Positions 19,685 to 31,319 of a DNA stretch of 64,000 bases are shown here, piece after piece (within the stretch, counting starts at the first letter, position 1; each line of letters begins with the position of its first letter). Source of the stretch: Planococcus salinus. GTDB lineage: Bacteria; Bacillota; Bacilli; Bacillales_A; Planococcaceae. Both the position numbers and the translations under genes were made by a program. The notes under the pieces are model-generated. The model saw only the letters and a list, made by a program, of their open reading frames with translations. It ran no database searches and had not been told where the DNA came from. The stretch lies in the NCBI RefSeq assembly GCF_003719725.1, contig NZ_RIAX01000003.1, positions 62,001 through 126,000 of the forward strand. Direction: 5' to 3'.

Positions 19685-20170
19685 ATGAAAATGTTGACTA
19701 CACAATTGACCGGCTTGTTTCAGCGGATCTCCAAACAAGATGAAGCCATTGAAGACACTGCCCGTCTTTTGGCACAGGCTGCTGTCGGTCAGGGAACCAT
19801 TTACTTGGCCGCTTTCGGTGAATTGCAGGCTGTGTCCGCTGCTGCCATCCATGGCACTGAGCCGCTTCCAGGCGTCCAGGAATGGCAGCCTGACAGCATC
19901 GTTACCAGTGCTGACCGCGTCTGGATTTTGGCAAAGAAAGATGAAGGCGATGAACTGGCCGGGCGCCTGGCCGATGCTTTTATCCCTTTCGCCATGCTCA
20001 GCGCTGAGTCGAAACAGGATGAATTGGCGTCCGCTTTTGTGTCGCTGAACATCGACAAAGGCCTGCTGCCGGCAGAAGACGGCGGCCGCACGGTGGTTCC
20101 CCATGCAATGGGGGCATTGTTTGTCTATCATGCCGTCAAACTGGCCATCGACGAAATGCTCGCCGACTGA
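19685..20170 (+). CDS. ywjG: DUF2529 family protein (YwjG-like)
   Basis: Conserved protein of 161 residues with unknown function, divergent from spo0F and convergent with pyrG. I start at ATG 19685 (MKMLTTQLTGLFQRI) with GAGGTGA five bases upstream; a longer frame has no site. Features: alternating helix/strand pattern with YLAAFGELQAVSAAAIHG and DRVWILAKKDEGDELAGRL, resembling a SIS-like phosphosugar-binding fold (inference). Soluble, no signal peptide. Confidence 0.88.
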   Translation: MKMLTTQLTGLFQRISKQDEAIEDTARLLAQAAVGQGTIYLAAFGELQAVSAAAIHGTEPLPGVQEWQPDSIVTSADRVWILAKKDEGDELAGRLADAFIPFAMLSAESKQDELASAFVSLNIDKGLLPAEDGGRTVVPHAMGALFVYHAVKLAIDEMLAD

Positions 20171-20183
20171 ACAGCCAATTTAT

Positions 20184-20223
20184 AAAAAAGCCTTCCCCTG
20201 TCGTTCAGCGGGAAGGCTTTTGT
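20184..20223. terminator. Bidirectional terminator between ywjG and pyrG
   Basis: Stem AAGCCTTCCC/GGGAAGGCTT (10 bp, loop 12) with A-run on the left and T-run on the right. It lies between two convergent genes and can serve both strands. Confidence 0.88.
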
Positions 20224-20224
20224 T

Positions 20225-21922
<1,698 letters not shown>

Positions 21923-21928
21923 AATAAA

Positions 21929-21957
21929 ATCTTATCCAGTCCAGCTCCAGAAGTCAA
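21929..21957 (-). promoter_or_regulatory. SigA promoter of pyrG
   Basis: Minus strand TTGACT (21952-21957), 17-base spacer, TAAGAT (21929-21934), then initiation at GGGC. Confidence 0.82.
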
Positions 21958-21975
21958 GGTAAAAAATTGTTCTGA

Positions 21976-22563
21976 TTACTTCAAATCTTCTTCCTCTTCC
22001 TCTTCTTCCTCATCGTCTTCTTCGTCGATGATATTGCCGTCCAGGTCTTCAACGAGGACATCCACATCTTCATCGTCATCGGTGTCTTCTGCATCAAAGT
22101 CGATGATTTCCACATCAGCTGTCGGTTTGATGACTTCTTCTTCGTCATCATCATCATCGTCATCGTCTGTGTCATCGTCGTCGAAGTCGTCAAACTCCAA
22201 TTCATCTTCCAATTCCAGCTCGATGTCATCAAAGTCTTCATCGTCTGCCACTTTCGCTTTTTTCTTCTTGCGCGCTTTTACAGTCGGAGCAGATTCTTCT
22301 TCAATTTGCTCGACCGGGTACCACTCACGAAGCCCCCAGCGGTTTTCTCCAAGAATCAAAAAGCGGCCGTCAATGTTCATGTCTGTATAGAACTGCACCA
22401 GACGGGGCTTCATTTCTTCATCGGTAAAATCCAATAGCTCCTGGACCTGTTCCACCAATTCAGGATATGTTTTTGTTTCTTTGGATTCTGCCAATAATGC
22501 ATATGTCAAGTCGACAAACGACTCTTCTATCAGTTCTTCTCTCGATAATTCACGGATATTCAA
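21976..22563 (-). CDS. rpoE: RNA polymerase delta subunit
   Basis: Firmicute-specific RNAP subunit that limits non-specific binding and speeds recycling. 195 residues. The folded N-terminal domain (about 1-90) has the family motifs RLVQFYTDMNIDGRFL and WGLREWYPVEQ. A lysine patch (KARKKKKAK) precedes an extremely acidic C-terminal tail of Asp/Glu repeats. I prefer TTG at 22563, nine bases after AAGGGA; an in-frame GTG at 22572 overlaps that site. A TATAAT box lies 38 bases upstream (22601-22606). Confidence 0.95.
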   Translation of the reverse strand: MNIRELSREELIEESFVDLTYALLAESKETKTYPELVEQVQELLDFTDEEMKPRLVQFYTDMNIDGRFLILGENRWGLREWYPVEQIEEESAPTVKARKKKKAKVADDEDFDDIELELEDELEFDDFDDDDTDDDDDDDDEEEVIKPTADVEIIDFDAEDTDDDEDVDVLVEDLDGNIIDEEDDEEEEEEEEDLK

Positions 22564-22626
22564 ACTGCGCACGTCCCTTCTTCTATCATTAACTTAATTC
22601 ATTATATACAATGTCGGAGCACTCCG

Positions 22627-22806
22627 CTACCGTGTTTTCTTTTTTCTGCCTCCGAGCTGCTTCCAGCCGAAATAAAATAAATAAAACGATAAGATCAAAA
22701 ACGGTATGGACCCCAACGCTCTATTATACAGAAAGAAAACGAGAACGATACAGAGGATGATCACTATGTAATGAATAAATTTCGGCATGGGAACATCTTC
22801 TTTCAT
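22627..22806 (-). CDS. Small hydrophobic protein, 59 residues, unknown
   Basis: Reading the minus strand from ATG 22806 gives MKEDVPMPKFIHYIVIILCI, then a second hydrophobic stretch (LGSIPFLILSFYLFYFGW), ending GGRKKKTR and TAG at 22627. The second ATG (22788) is an alternative start. Two membrane helices joined by YNRA, basic C-terminus, so probably a small membrane protein. No family recognised and the ribosome binding site is weak. It lies between icmF and rpoE on the same strand. Confidence 0.55.
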   Translation of the reverse strand: MKEDVPMPKFIHYIVIILCIVLVFFLYNRALGSIPFLILSFYLFYFGWKQLGGRKKKTR

Positions 22807-22879
22807 TGTTTTTCAGTGAATTTCCTTCTATTATACAGTTAATCTTCTCCCATATCGACTTCAGGGGTTTATGAGACAG

Positions 22880-22907
22880 AAAAAAGGCGTCTGCTTCTGC
22901 AAACGCC
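22880..22907 (-). terminator. Rho-independent terminator of the icmF operon
   Basis: Minus strand GGCGTTTGC, AGAA loop, GCAGACGCC (9 bp with one G-T pair), then TTTTTTCTGT; 48 bases after the icmF stop. Confidence 0.85.
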
Positions 22908-22955
22908 CTTTTCTTGTTGGCCCGGATTTTTTAACGGCCGGTTCCGCTTTTCTAT

Positions 22956-25900
22956 TTACATATTCCGTCTGTACTGTCCGCCGACTTCGTATAAAGCCGT
23001 CGTGATTTGACCGAGACTGGCTACTTTTACTGTCTCCATCAGTTCCTCGAAGATATTGCCGCCCGTTTTGGCAACGTGCTTCAGGCGGTCGAGCGCTTCA
23101 TCGCTCGGGTTGCGTTCCTGGAAGGCACGCAATTTCTCGATTTGCGACTCTTTCTCTTCTTTTGTGGCACGGGCGATTTCCATGGCGTTGATGTCGTCAT
23201 CCGATTGCGGATTCGGGTTCAGGTACGTGTTGACGCCAATAATCGGCAATTCGCCAGTGTGTTTTTTCATTTCGTAATACATCGACTCTTCCTGTATTTT
23301 CCCTCGCTGGTACTGCGTTTCCATCGCACCAAGCACGCCGCCGCGGTCATTGATGCGATCAAATTCCGCCAATACCGCTTCTTCCACCAATTGCGTCATT
23401 TCTTCAATAATGAACGCACCTTGCAGCGGGTTTTCGTTTTTCGATAAGCCATGCTCTTTCGTGATGATCATCTGAATGGCCATTGCGCGGCGCACAGATT
23501 CCTCAGTCGGAGTCGTGATGGCTTCATCGTAGGCATTTGTGTGAAGCGAGTTGCAGTTATCCTGCAGCGCCATCAATGCCTGCAAGGTTGTGCGGATATC
23601 GTTGAAGTCGATTTCCTGCGCGTGCAGGCTGCGGCCGGAAGTTTGAACATGATATTTCAGTTTCTGGCTGCGTTCATTGGCACCGTATTTATCGCGCATC
23701 ACAACTGCCCAAATGCGTCGGGCCACGCGGCCGATCACGGTATATTCCGGATCCAGGCCGTTCGAGAAGAAGAACGATAAGTTCGGAGCAAAATCATCGA
23801 TGTGCATGCCGCGGCTCAAATAATATTCCACGTAAGTGAAACCGTTCGACAGCGTGAACGCCAATTGTGAAATCGGATTGGCGCCAGCTTCTGCGATATG
23901 GTAACCCGAAATGGATACGGAATAGTAGTTGCGCACTTTGTGATCGATAAAGTACTGCTGGATATCGCCCATCATGCGCAGCGCAAATTCCGTCGAGAAG
24001 ATGCAGGTGTTCTGTCCCTGGTCTTCTTTCAGAATATCCGCCTGAACCGTTCCGCGCACCACCTGCAGCGTTCCTTCACGGACTTCTGTAAACTCTTCGA
24101 CTGTCAATGTGCGCCCGAGTTCTTCTTCACGTTTTTTGACTTGCTGATCGATCGCTGTATTCATGAACATCGCCAGGATGATCGGCGCCGGACCATTGAT
24201 GGTCATCGATACGGAAGTGGTCGGTGAACATAAATCAAAGCCGTCGTACAGAATTTTCATGTCTTCAAGCGTACAGATCGAGACACCTGATTCGCCGACT
24301 TTGCCGTAGATATCCGGACGGTGATCCGGGTCTTCCCCGTACAGCGTCACCGAATCGAACGCTGTCGACAAACGTTTGGCATCATCGTCTTTCGATAGGT
24401 AATGGAACCTTCTGTTCGTGCGTTCCGGTGTGCCTTCACCCGCAAACTGCCGCTTCGGATCTTCCCCTGCGCGCTTGAACGGGAAAACTCCGCCTGTATA
24501 AGGGAAAGAACCAGGTACGTTTTCTGAATAAACCCATGTCAGGATTTCGCCGTAGTCCTGAAATTTCGGCAGTACCACGCGCGGCACTTTGATGCCTGAC
24601 AGGCTTTCCGTACGCAGAATGGTCCGAATTTCTTTGTCACGCACTTTCGAGACGAATTCGTCTCCAGTATACGCTTCCTTCAACTCCTGCCAATTATCAA
24701 GAATGCGCTTTGACTCGGCCGTGAGCTCATCACGCACGCCCTCTGCCAGCGATTGCAGTGACTGGACAAGTGCATCATCCGGCGATTTTTCATTGACCGC
24801 TTCGATGGCGCCTTCCAACTGGAACAAACGGCGCGCAAAAGCAGCCTGCTCTTTTGTCTTGGCATGGTAGCCACGCACCGTTTCTGTGATTTCGCGTAAA
24901 TAATGGCGGCGGTCATTTGGAATGATCAGGTTTTCTTTTTGTGTCTTGACGAATTTTTCATAGTCCGTTTCCCAATCCGTGCCGCATTTTTCATTTACCG
25001 TCGCTACAAGCGCGGCAAACAGGGAATTGGTCCCTTTGTCGTTAAACTGGCTGGCAATGGTGCCGTAAACCGGCATATCATCCAGGTCTTTATCCCACAG
25101 CAAATGGCTGCGCTGGTACTGCTTCTGAACTTGGCGAAGTGCATCTTCCGAGCCTTTGCGTTCGAATTTGTTGATGACGATCAAGTCGGCATAATCGATC
25201 ATATCAATTTTCTCAAGCTGGGAAGGCGCCCCGAATTCGCTTGTCATGACGTACATCGACACATCGGAGAAGTTGGCGATTTCAGCATCTCCCTGCCCGA
25301 TGCCGCTCGTTTCGACAACGATCAAATCAAATCCTGCCGCTTTGACAACATTGAGGACATCGCCGAGCGCAGCAGACAACTCTGACCGGGAACCACGTGT
25401 GGCAAGGCTGCGCATAAAGACGCGCTTGTTGAAAATTGCATTCATGCGGATACGGTCACCCAGCAATGCTCCGCCTGTTTTCTGCTTGGTCGGGTCAATG
25501 GAAAGAACAGCGATATTCTTGCCCGGCAGTTCACTGAGGAACCTGCGGATCAACTCATCGGTCAGCGAGCTTTTCCCGGCTCCGCCTGTCCCGGTGATCC
25601 CCAGGACGGGCGTGTTTTTCTGCCGTTCCCGCACTGCAGCCATCAGTTCGTCTGCATTTGAGTCACGCGTATGCGCTTCTTCAGCAGCTGTAATGATATT
25701 CGCTAATGCTACAGGATTTTCGGGAGACAAGTCTTCCACACTGTAGGACGGTTTCACGGTTGAAAAATCACATTCTTCCACGATTTCCGTGATCATGCCC
25801 TGCAGGCCTTTTTTGCGTCCGTCTTCCGGAGAAAAAATACGGGCGATGCCGTAATCATGCAACTCTTTGATCTCACGCGGGAGTATGACACCGCCACCTC

Positions 25901-26207
25901 CGCCGTAAATACGGATGTGGCCTGCGCCTTTTTCCTGCAGCAAGTCATGCATGTATTTGAAATACTCCACGTGTCCGCCCTGATAGGAAGAAATGGCGAT
26001 CCCCTGCACATCTTCCTGGATAGCAGCGTTTACGACTTCTTCCACAGAACGGTTATGCCCTAAGTGGATAACTTCCACACCACTTGCCTGCAAAATCCGT
26101 CGCATGATGTTGATAGATGCATCGTGCCCGTCAAACAGGCTGGATGCAGTGACAAAACGAATGTGATGTTGCGGCTTGTATGTCTTTGTTTCCTGGATTG
26201 TAGCCAT
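22956..26207 (-). CDS. icmF: Fused isobutyryl-CoA mutase (adenosylcobalamin-dependent)
   Basis: Interconverts isobutyryl-CoA and n-butyryl-CoA using adenosylcobalamin, with a built-in G-protein chaperone. 1083 residues. Domain order is diagnostic: B12-binding Rossmann domain at the N-terminus with [13 protein letters not shown] (cobalt-ligand His28); MeaB/MeaI-like P-loop GTPase with [16 protein letters not shown] (206-213) and [16 protein letters not shown]; linker; C-terminal TIM-barrel mutase domain with [35 protein letters not shown] and [16 protein letters not shown]. That order distinguishes IcmF from stand-alone methylmalonyl-CoA mutase. Last gene of the acyl-CoA operon; the B12-salvage operon lies about 8 kb away. 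Confidence 0.95.
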   Translation of the reverse strand: MATIQETKTYKPQHHIRFVTASSLFDGHDASINIMRRILQASGVEVIHLGHNRSVEEVVNAAIQEDVQGIAISSYQGGHVEYFKYMHDLLQEKGAGHIRIYGGGGGVILPREIKELHDYGIARIFSPEDGRKKGLQGMITEIVEECDFSTVKPSYSVEDLSPENPVALANIITAAEEAHTRDSNADELMAAVRERQKNTPVLGITGTGGAGKSSLTDELIRRFLSELPGKNIAVLSIDPTKQKTGGALLGDRIRMNAIFNKRVFMRSLATRGSRSELSAALGDVLNVVKAAGFDLIVVETSGIGQGDAEIANFSDVSMYVMTSEFGAPSQLEKIDMIDYADLIVINKFERKGSEDALRQVQKQYQRSHLLWDKDLDDMPVYGTIASQFNDKGTNSLFAALVATVNEKCGTDWETDYEKFVKTQKENLIIPNDRRHYLREITETVRGYHAKTKEQAAFARRLFQLEGAIEAVNEKSPDDALVQSLQSLAEGVRDELTAESKRILDNWQELKEAYTGDEFVSKVRDKEIRTILRTESLSGIKVPRVVLPKFQDYGEILTWVYSENVPGSFPYTGGVFPFKRAGEDPKRQFAGEGTPERTNRRFHYLSKDDDAKRLSTAFDSVTLYGEDPDHRPDIYGKVGESGVSICTLEDMKILYDGFDLCSPTTSVSMTINGPAPIILAMFMNTAIDQQVKKREEELGRTLTVEEFTEVREGTLQVVRGTVQADILKEDQGQNTCIFSTEFALRMMGDIQQYFIDHKVRNYYSVSISGYHIAEAGANPISQLAFTLSNGFTYVEYYLSRGMHIDDFAPNLSFFFSNGLDPEYTVIGRVARRIWAVVMRDKYGANERSQKLKYHVQTSGRSLHAQEIDFNDIRTTLQALMALQDNCNSLHTNAYDEAITTPTEESVRRAMAIQMIITKEHGLSKNENPLQGAFIIEEMTQLVEEAVLAEFDRINDRGGVLGAMETQYQRGKIQEESMYYEMKKHTGELPIIGVNTYLNPNPQSDDDINAMEIARATKEEKESQIEKLRAFQERNPSDEALDRLKHVAKTGGNIFEELMETVKVASLGQITTALYEVGGQYRRNM

Positions 26208-26213
26208 TATTGG

Positions 26214-26855
26214 TTAAGCCCCCTGTATTGAGATTTTTTCTCCTGCCATCCCCTGCAAAAGAAATTGAGTCTGCATATTGATGAACTCTTCAATTGTAAA
26301 ATCATTCAATGCCCAGCGCCGGAATGCCCACATTTGCCCCTGGACGAACAGATGATGGGAAGCCAGTGTAATTTCCTTTGGTGTGAGCTCCAGCTCCCCG
26401 CTTTCCACGCACTCCTTCAGCAACCGCTCGAACAGCGACACCATTTCGATTTCTTTGTTCAACACGTACTGCAAAGCATCTTTCGGAAGTGATTTTGATT
26501 CCTGGTACATGACAACAAATTCGTCCTGCATGTCGTCAATCAACCCGTAATAATGCTGCAGCGCTGTCTTCAGCACTTCAATGGAGGCATTTTCTGTGTC
26601 GAGTGCAGCCAGTCGGGTATGCACTTCGTCGTAGATGGAATCACATACCAGATAAAGAACATCTTCTTTTGTCCGAATATACTCATACAATGTCCCGATA
26701 CTGAAACCCGCAGCTTTGGCAATTTCCCGGGTTGTCGTCCGGTGAAAACCCTTTTGCTTAAAAAGAGTGACAGCACCACGGATCATTTGAGAGCGTCGCT
26801 TCGCAATCAGGCTTTCGTCTTTTACCGAGGACTCGACTTCACGCTTTTTGTTCAT
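26214..26855 (-). CDS. TetR-family regulator (FadR-like)
   Basis: 213 residues: basic N-terminus, then helix-turn-helix GFHRTTTREIAKAAGFSIGT and LYEYIRTKEDVLYLVC (about 37-73), and a helical ligand-binding domain. It is encoded between icmF and an acyl-CoA dehydrogenase, so it probably senses acyl-CoA and controls this operon and related genes, as FadR (YsiA) does in B. subtilis. A FadR-like operator is found upstream of ywjF at 33788. The ligand is inferred. ATG with GGAGGTAA. Confidence 0.9.
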   Translation of the reverse strand: MNKKREVESSVKDESLIAKRRSQMIRGAVTLFKQKGFHRTTTREIAKAAGFSIGTLYEYIRTKEDVLYLVCDSIYDEVHTRLAALDTENASIEVLKTALQHYYGLIDDMQDEFVVMYQESKSLPKDALQYVLNKEIEMVSLFERLLKECVESGELELTPKEITLASHHLFVQGQMWAFRRWALNDFTIEEFINMQTQFLLQGMAGEKISIQGA

Positions 26856-26870
26856 AGGCGTTACCTCCGG

Positions 26871-28010
26871 TTATTTTGTGACCATACGGGAAATGACCAG
26901 ACGCTGGATTTCCTGTGTGCCTTCATAAATTTGGGTGATTTTCGCATCGCGCATGAACCGCTCTACCGGATAGTCTTTCGTATAGCCGTAGCCACCGAAA
27001 ACCTGCACCGCTTCAACGGTCACTTTCATCGCTGTATCCCCTGCCATCAATTTCGCCATGGCGGATTCTTTGCTGTAAGGCAATTTGTTCGTTTCAAGCC
27101 ATGCTGCCTGGTAGGTCAACAGGCGGGATGCTTCAATGGAAGTCGCCATGTCCGCCAATTTAAAAGACACACCCTGGTTTGCAACAATCGGCTTGCCGAA
27201 CTGCTCACGGTCTTTCGCATACGCGACAGATGCATCAAGCGCGCCTTGAGCGATGCCGACTGCTTGTGCTGCGATACCATTGCGTCCACCGTCAAGCGTC
27301 TGCATGGCAATTTTAAAGCCCTGGCCCAGTTCACCTAAGATATTTTCTTTCGGTACACGGCAATTGTCGAAAATGATTTCGGTTGTCGGGCTGGAGCGGA
27401 TGCCGAGTTTCTTTTCTTTCTTGCCCACTGAAAAGCCTTCGAAATCTTTTTCCACGATAAATGCAGTCGTCCCTTTATGTTTGGATTCTGGATCGGTAAC
27501 CGCAAAAACGATATAGATATCGGCAATGCCCCCGTTGGTAATGAACACTTTTGAACCGTTTAATACATAATGGTCACCGTCTTCGCGAGCTGACGTTTTC
27601 ATCGCTCCGGCATCCGAGCCGGAAGCCGGTTCGGTCAAACCATATGCGCCGATTTTCTTGCCTTCAGCCATCGGACGCAAGTACTTCTGCTTTTGTTCCT
27701 CGGTTCCGAATGTATAAACCGGCCAGCCTGCAAGTGATGTGTGTGCAGAAAGCACAACACCGGCAGAAGCGTCTACACGTGACAACTCTTCCACTGCGAT
27801 GCAGTAAGCCAGGTAGTCCGAGCCGATGCCGCCGTATTCTTCCGGCCATGGAATTCCTGTAAGCCCCAATTCTCCCATATGATCAAACATTTCACGGTCA
27901 AAACGTTCTTCTTCATCGCGTTCTGCTGCAGTCGGCGCCACTTCATTTGTCGCAAAGTCGCGCACCATTTTGCGGATCATTACATGTTCTTCACTCAACT
28001 GAAAGTTCAT
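26871..28010 (-). CDS. acdA: Acyl-CoA dehydrogenase (first paralogue)
   Basis: FAD enzyme oxidising short acyl-CoA to enoyl-CoA. 379 residues. FAD/substrate motifs [14 protein letters not shown] and [46 protein letters not shown], whose final Glu is the catalytic base of short-chain dehydrogenases. Start ATG with GGAGGAA. Transcribed after its paralogue (28026-29162), with which it shares most motifs. Chain-length preference (butyryl or isobutyryl) cannot be decided from sequence. Confidence 0.94.
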   Translation of the reverse strand: MNFQLSEEHVMIRKMVRDFATNEVAPTAAERDEEERFDREMFDHMGELGLTGIPWPEEYGGIGSDYLAYCIAVEELSRVDASAGVVLSAHTSLAGWPVYTFGTEEQKQKYLRPMAEGKKIGAYGLTEPASGSDAGAMKTSAREDGDHYVLNGSKVFITNGGIADIYIVFAVTDPESKHKGTTAFIVEKDFEGFSVGKKEKKLGIRSSPTTEIIFDNCRVPKENILGELGQGFKIAMQTLDGGRNGIAAQAVGIAQGALDASVAYAKDREQFGKPIVANQGVSFKLADMATSIEASRLLTYQAAWLETNKLPYSKESAMAKLMAGDTAMKVTVEAVQVFGGYGYTKDYPVERFMRDAKITQIYEGTQEIQRLVISRMVTK

Positions 28011-28025
28011 TTATTTTTCCTCCAC

Positions 28026-29162
28026 TCATTTTAATAGTTGCTTGCTGATGACAATTCGCTGTATTTCACTCGTACCTTCATATATTTCCGTCACTTTGGC
28101 GTCGCGGAACAACCGCTCTACCGGATAATCCTTCGTATAGCCATAGCCACCGAAAACCTGCACAGCCTCGATTGCCACATCCATCGCCGCTTTTGAAGCA
28201 AACAACTTCGCCATCGACGCTTCCTTGTTGCAATTCTTTCCTTGGGCATATAGGTCGGCCGCCTGGTAAACAAGCAATTTTGCCGCTTCCACTTGCGTCG
28301 CCATATCCGCCAGCTTAAAACCGATTCCTTGCTGCTGTGCAATCGGTTTTCCGAACTGCGCACGCTCTTTTGCGTATGCCACTGCGTATTCATAAGCTGC
28401 TTCCGCAATGCCCAGCGCTTGTGCGGCGATCCCGATGCGTCCGACATTCAAGTTCGCCATCGCAATGCTGAAACCTTTGTTTTCCTCACCAAGCAAGTTT
28501 TCTGCCGGCACTTTCATATTGTCGAAAGTCAGCTGCACAGTACGTGAACCAAACAGTCCCATTTTCTTTTCGTCTTTGCCGACAATCAATCCCGGAAAAT
28601 CCTTTTCTACAATAAAAGCTGAAATCCCGCGCGAACCGGCTTCCGGTTTGGTGGAAGCAAAGACGATATATGTATCGGCTTCGCCGCCATTGGTTATAAA
28701 CACTTTTGAGCCGTTTAAAACGTAATGGTCATCTTTCAGGACCGCTTTCGTTTTCAAACTTGCCGCGTCTGATCCTGCAGATGGTTCCGTCAGGCAAAAC
28801 GCTCCCAAGTACTCACCAGAAGCTAATTTTGGTACGTATTTCTGTATTTGCTGTTCTGTGCCGAAATTTAAAATCGGATTGGTACCGACGGAAGTATGGA
28901 CAGATAAAATAACGCCAATTACGCCACTTGCCTTCGACAACTCGTGAATGGCACTGATGTAAGAAGTGAAATCCATCCCCGATCCGCCATATTTCTCAGG
29001 AGCAGTAATGCCCATCAGTCCCAGTCCTGCCATTTTGTCGAGAATTTCACGCGGAAACTCCCCTTCTTCCATCCGTTCGATAAAAGGTGTAATTTCTTCT
29101 TTTGCAAAATCGCGCACCATATTGCGCATCATGGTCTGTTCTTCAGTAAATCGCAAATCCAT
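28026..29162 (-). CDS. Acyl-CoA dehydrogenase (second paralogue)
   Basis: 378 residues, same family as the adjacent gene. Motifs: [59 protein letters not shown] and EIYEGTSEIQR with the catalytic Glu. I start at ATG 29162 (MDLRFTEEQTMMRN) because AGGAGG precedes it; a longer frame into the preceding gene lacks support. Fifteen bases from the next gene, so co-transcribed. Confidence 0.94.
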   Translation of the reverse strand: MDLRFTEEQTMMRNMVRDFAKEEITPFIERMEEGEFPREILDKMAGLGLMGITAPEKYGGSGMDFTSYISAIHELSKASGVIGVILSVHTSVGTNPILNFGTEQQIQKYVPKLASGEYLGAFCLTEPSAGSDAASLKTKAVLKDDHYVLNGSKVFITNGGEADTYIVFASTKPEAGSRGISAFIVEKDFPGLIVGKDEKKMGLFGSRTVQLTFDNMKVPAENLLGEENKGFSIAMANLNVGRIGIAAQALGIAEAAYEYAVAYAKERAQFGKPIAQQQGIGFKLADMATQVEAAKLLVYQAADLYAQGKNCNKEASMAKLFASKAAMDVAIEAVQVFGGYGYTKDYPVERLFRDAKVTEIYEGTSEIQRIVISKQLLK

Positions 29163-29179
29163 TGCGGTTCCTCCTAATA

Positions 29180-30034
29180 TTAGCTGTATTCGTAGAAGCC
29201 GCGTCCCGTCTTCTTGCCAAGCCATCCGGCTTTGACATACTTCCGCAACAACGGGCTCGGACGGTATTTGCTGTCCCCGAATCCATCGTGCAGTATTTCC
29301 ATAATATACAGGCAGGTATCCAACCCGATGAAGTCGGCCAATTGCAGAGGGCCCATTGGGTGGTTCATCCCCAGTTTCATGACTTCGTCAATGTCTTCTT
29401 TCGATGCAACGCCTTCCTGCAAAGTGAAAATGGCTTCATTGATCATCGGCATCAGGATCCGGTTTGCCACAAAGCCCGGGAAATCTTCTACTTCCACCGG
29501 AGTTTTGGACAATTTCACCGTCATATCTTCCACCGCTTTATAAACTTCATCCGTTGTTGCCAGACCCCGGATAATTTCCACCAGCTTCATGACCGGTACC
29601 GGATTCATAAAGTGCATGCCGATCACTTGTGCCGGACGGTTTGTTGCCGCCGCAATTTCCGTTATTGGCAGGGAAGATGTATTGGTAGCTAAAATAGCAT
29701 GTTTTGGTGCCACTTCGTCCAGCGTCTTGAAAATGCTGTGTTTGACTTCCATATTTTCAACAGCTGCTTCAATGACAAGATCAACATCATGAGCATCCTG
29801 TAAATCGAGTGAAGATGTGATGCGGTTGAGAGCTTCTGTCTTCTCTTCTTCTGTCATACGTCCTTTTTCAACGTTTCTTGACAGGTTCTTGGTAATGCCG
29901 GCGATTCCTCGCTCGTAAGCTTCTTTTTTCATATCATTTAATTTCACATTAAATCCTGCCTGTGCACAAACCTGTGCGATGCCGGATCCCATTTGCCCGG
30001 CACCGATCACCATTACATTTTGAATTGCCATCAT
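29180..30034 (-). CDS. 3-hydroxybutyryl-CoA dehydrogenase
   Basis: NAD(P)-dependent oxidation of 3-hydroxyacyl-CoA to 3-ketoacyl-CoA. About 284 residues, the short monofunctional form. N-terminal Rossmann VMVIGAGQMGSGIAQVCA, catalytic-region VIGMHFMNPVPVMKLVE, DFPGFVANRILMP, GMNHPMGPLQLADFIGLD and a C-terminal KTGRGFYEY. AGGAGG precedes two adjacent ATG codons (30034 and 30031); the first overlaps the thiolase stop as ATGA. Equivalent to MmgB-type enzymes. Confidence 0.95.
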   Translation of the reverse strand: MMAIQNVMVIGAGQMGSGIAQVCAQAGFNVKLNDMKKEAYERGIAGITKNLSRNVEKGRMTEEEKTEALNRITSSLDLQDAHDVDLVIEAAVENMEVKHSIFKTLDEVAPKHAILATNTSSLPITEIAAATNRPAQVIGMHFMNPVPVMKLVEIIRGLATTDEVYKAVEDMTVKLSKTPVEVEDFPGFVANRILMPMINEAIFTLQEGVASKEDIDEVMKLGMNHPMGPLQLADFIGLDTCLYIMEILHDGFGDSKYRPSPLLRKYVKAGWLGKKTGRGFYEYS

Positions 30035-31227
30035 TTTCCCTCCTGTTTTGGAACTTCAATCATGATTGCATCGCCCTGTCCGCCACCTGAACAAATCGCA
30101 GCGATTCCAGTACCGCCTCCGCGGCGTTTCAATTCGTAAGCGAGTGTCAGGATAATCCGTGCACCGCTGGCACCGATTGGATGCCCAAGTGCGACAGAAC
30201 CGCCGTTGACGTTCACTTTTTCGGCATCCAGTCCAGCGATTTTCGAACTGGCCAAAGCGACAGCTGCGAAAGCTTCGTTAATCTCGAACAAGTCGATGTC
30301 TTCCAGCGACTTCCCGGTTTTCTTCAGCAGTTCATTGATGACAATACCTGGTGTTTCCGGAAAGCGATGTGGTTCAATCGCCACTTCTGTATGAGCCAGC
30401 ACATGCGCCAATGGAGTTTTTCCTTCCTGTTGGGCGCGTTCTTCGCTCATCAGAACCAGCGCTACTGCCCCGTCATTGACTCCCGGTGCATTGCCGGCTG
30501 TAATGGTGCCGTCTTTTCCGAATGCCGGCTTCAGTTTGGCGAGCGCTTCGATTGTTGAGTTGGCGCGCGGTGCTTCGTCCACGTCCACTGTGATTGGATC
30601 ACCTTTTCGCTGTGGAATTTCAATCGGTGTGATTTCTTCCGCAAACTGATCTTTCGCTTTGATGGCGCGTTCGTGTGAACGGGCTGACCATTCATCCTGT
30701 GCTTCGCGCGTTAAGCCGAAATCTTCAGCCGTTGAATTTCCGTAAGTTCCCATGTGCACTTTGTCTGGATGGAATGAACAGGACAATCCGTCATGAACCA
30801 TGCCGTCCACTATTTGAGCATCACCCATGCGAAGTCCCCAGCGGCCTTTCGGCAAATAATACGGCGCGTTTGACATGGATTCCATGCCGCCGGCTACGAT
30901 AACTTCTTCATCACCCAAGCGGATGATCTGGTCTGCCAAAGTGATGCTGCGCATGCCGGATGCACAGACTTTATTGATCGTTTCTGATTTCACGTTAAAC
31001 GGAATCCCCGCTTTTTTAGCTGCCTGGCGGGAAGGAATCTGCCCTTGCCCTGCCTGCAGAACATTCCCCATGATCACTTCCTGAACCTCTTCCGGCTGGA
31101 CGTTTGCCCGGTTCAATGCTTCTTTAATCGCGTGACCCCCAAGTTCGCTCGCTGATAATGAACTTAAATTCCCTCCGAACTTTCCAAATGCTGTTCTTGC
31201 TCCATCGATAATGACTGTTTTGGCCAT
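30031..31227 (-). CDS. Acetyl-CoA acetyltransferase (thiolase)
   Basis: Reversible cleavage of acetoacetyl-CoA to two acetyl-CoA. 398 residues. Nucleophile Cys in SETINKVCASGMRSI, GGMESMSNAPYYL, His in ALGHPIGASGARI, second Cys in ICSGGGQGDAI. I start at ATG 31227 (MAKTVIIDGARTAFG) with AAAGGAGGAG; upstream in-frame codons lie in the leader that holds a cre site. First gene of the six-gene operon ending with icmF. Confidence 0.96.
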   Translation of the reverse strand: MAKTVIIDGARTAFGKFGGNLSSLSASELGGHAIKEALNRANVQPEEVQEVIMGNVLQAGQGQIPSRQAAKKAGIPFNVKSETINKVCASGMRSITLADQIIRLGDEEVIVAGGMESMSNAPYYLPKGRWGLRMGDAQIVDGMVHDGLSCSFHPDKVHMGTYGNSTAEDFGLTREAQDEWSARSHERAIKAKDQFAEEITPIEIPQRKGDPITVDVDEAPRANSTIEALAKLKPAFGKDGTITAGNAPGVNDGAVALVLMSEERAQQEGKTPLAHVLAHTEVAIEPHRFPETPGIVINELLKKTGKSLEDIDLFEINEAFAAVALASSKIAGLDAEKVNVNGGSVALGHPIGASGARIILTLAYELKRRGGGTGIAAICSGGGQGDAIMIEVPKQEGK

Positions 31228-31243
31228 AATCTTTCTCCTCCTT

Positions 31244-31257
31244 TGTAAACGGTTACA
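31244..31257. promoter_or_regulatory. CcpA catabolite-responsive element (cre)
   Basis: TGTAAACGGTTACA matches the cre consensus TGWNANCGNTNWCA at every defined position and is nearly palindromic. It lies 17 bases upstream of the thiolase start, between promoter region and ribosome binding site, a position where CcpA-HPr(Ser-P) blocks transcription. This implies glucose repression of the acyl-CoA operon. No clear -35/-10 pair was identified upstream. Confidence 0.8.
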
Positions 31258-31319
31258 GATTTGGTGAAAAAATGATGCATAGTGCTGAGAAAATAATACG
31301 GTGGTAAAGTCGTTCGTGC

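Noticed and set aside
22028-22390. Serine-rich plus-strand frame opposite rpoE
   Set aside because: It is the antisense of the Asp/Glu codon repeats in the delta-subunit tail.
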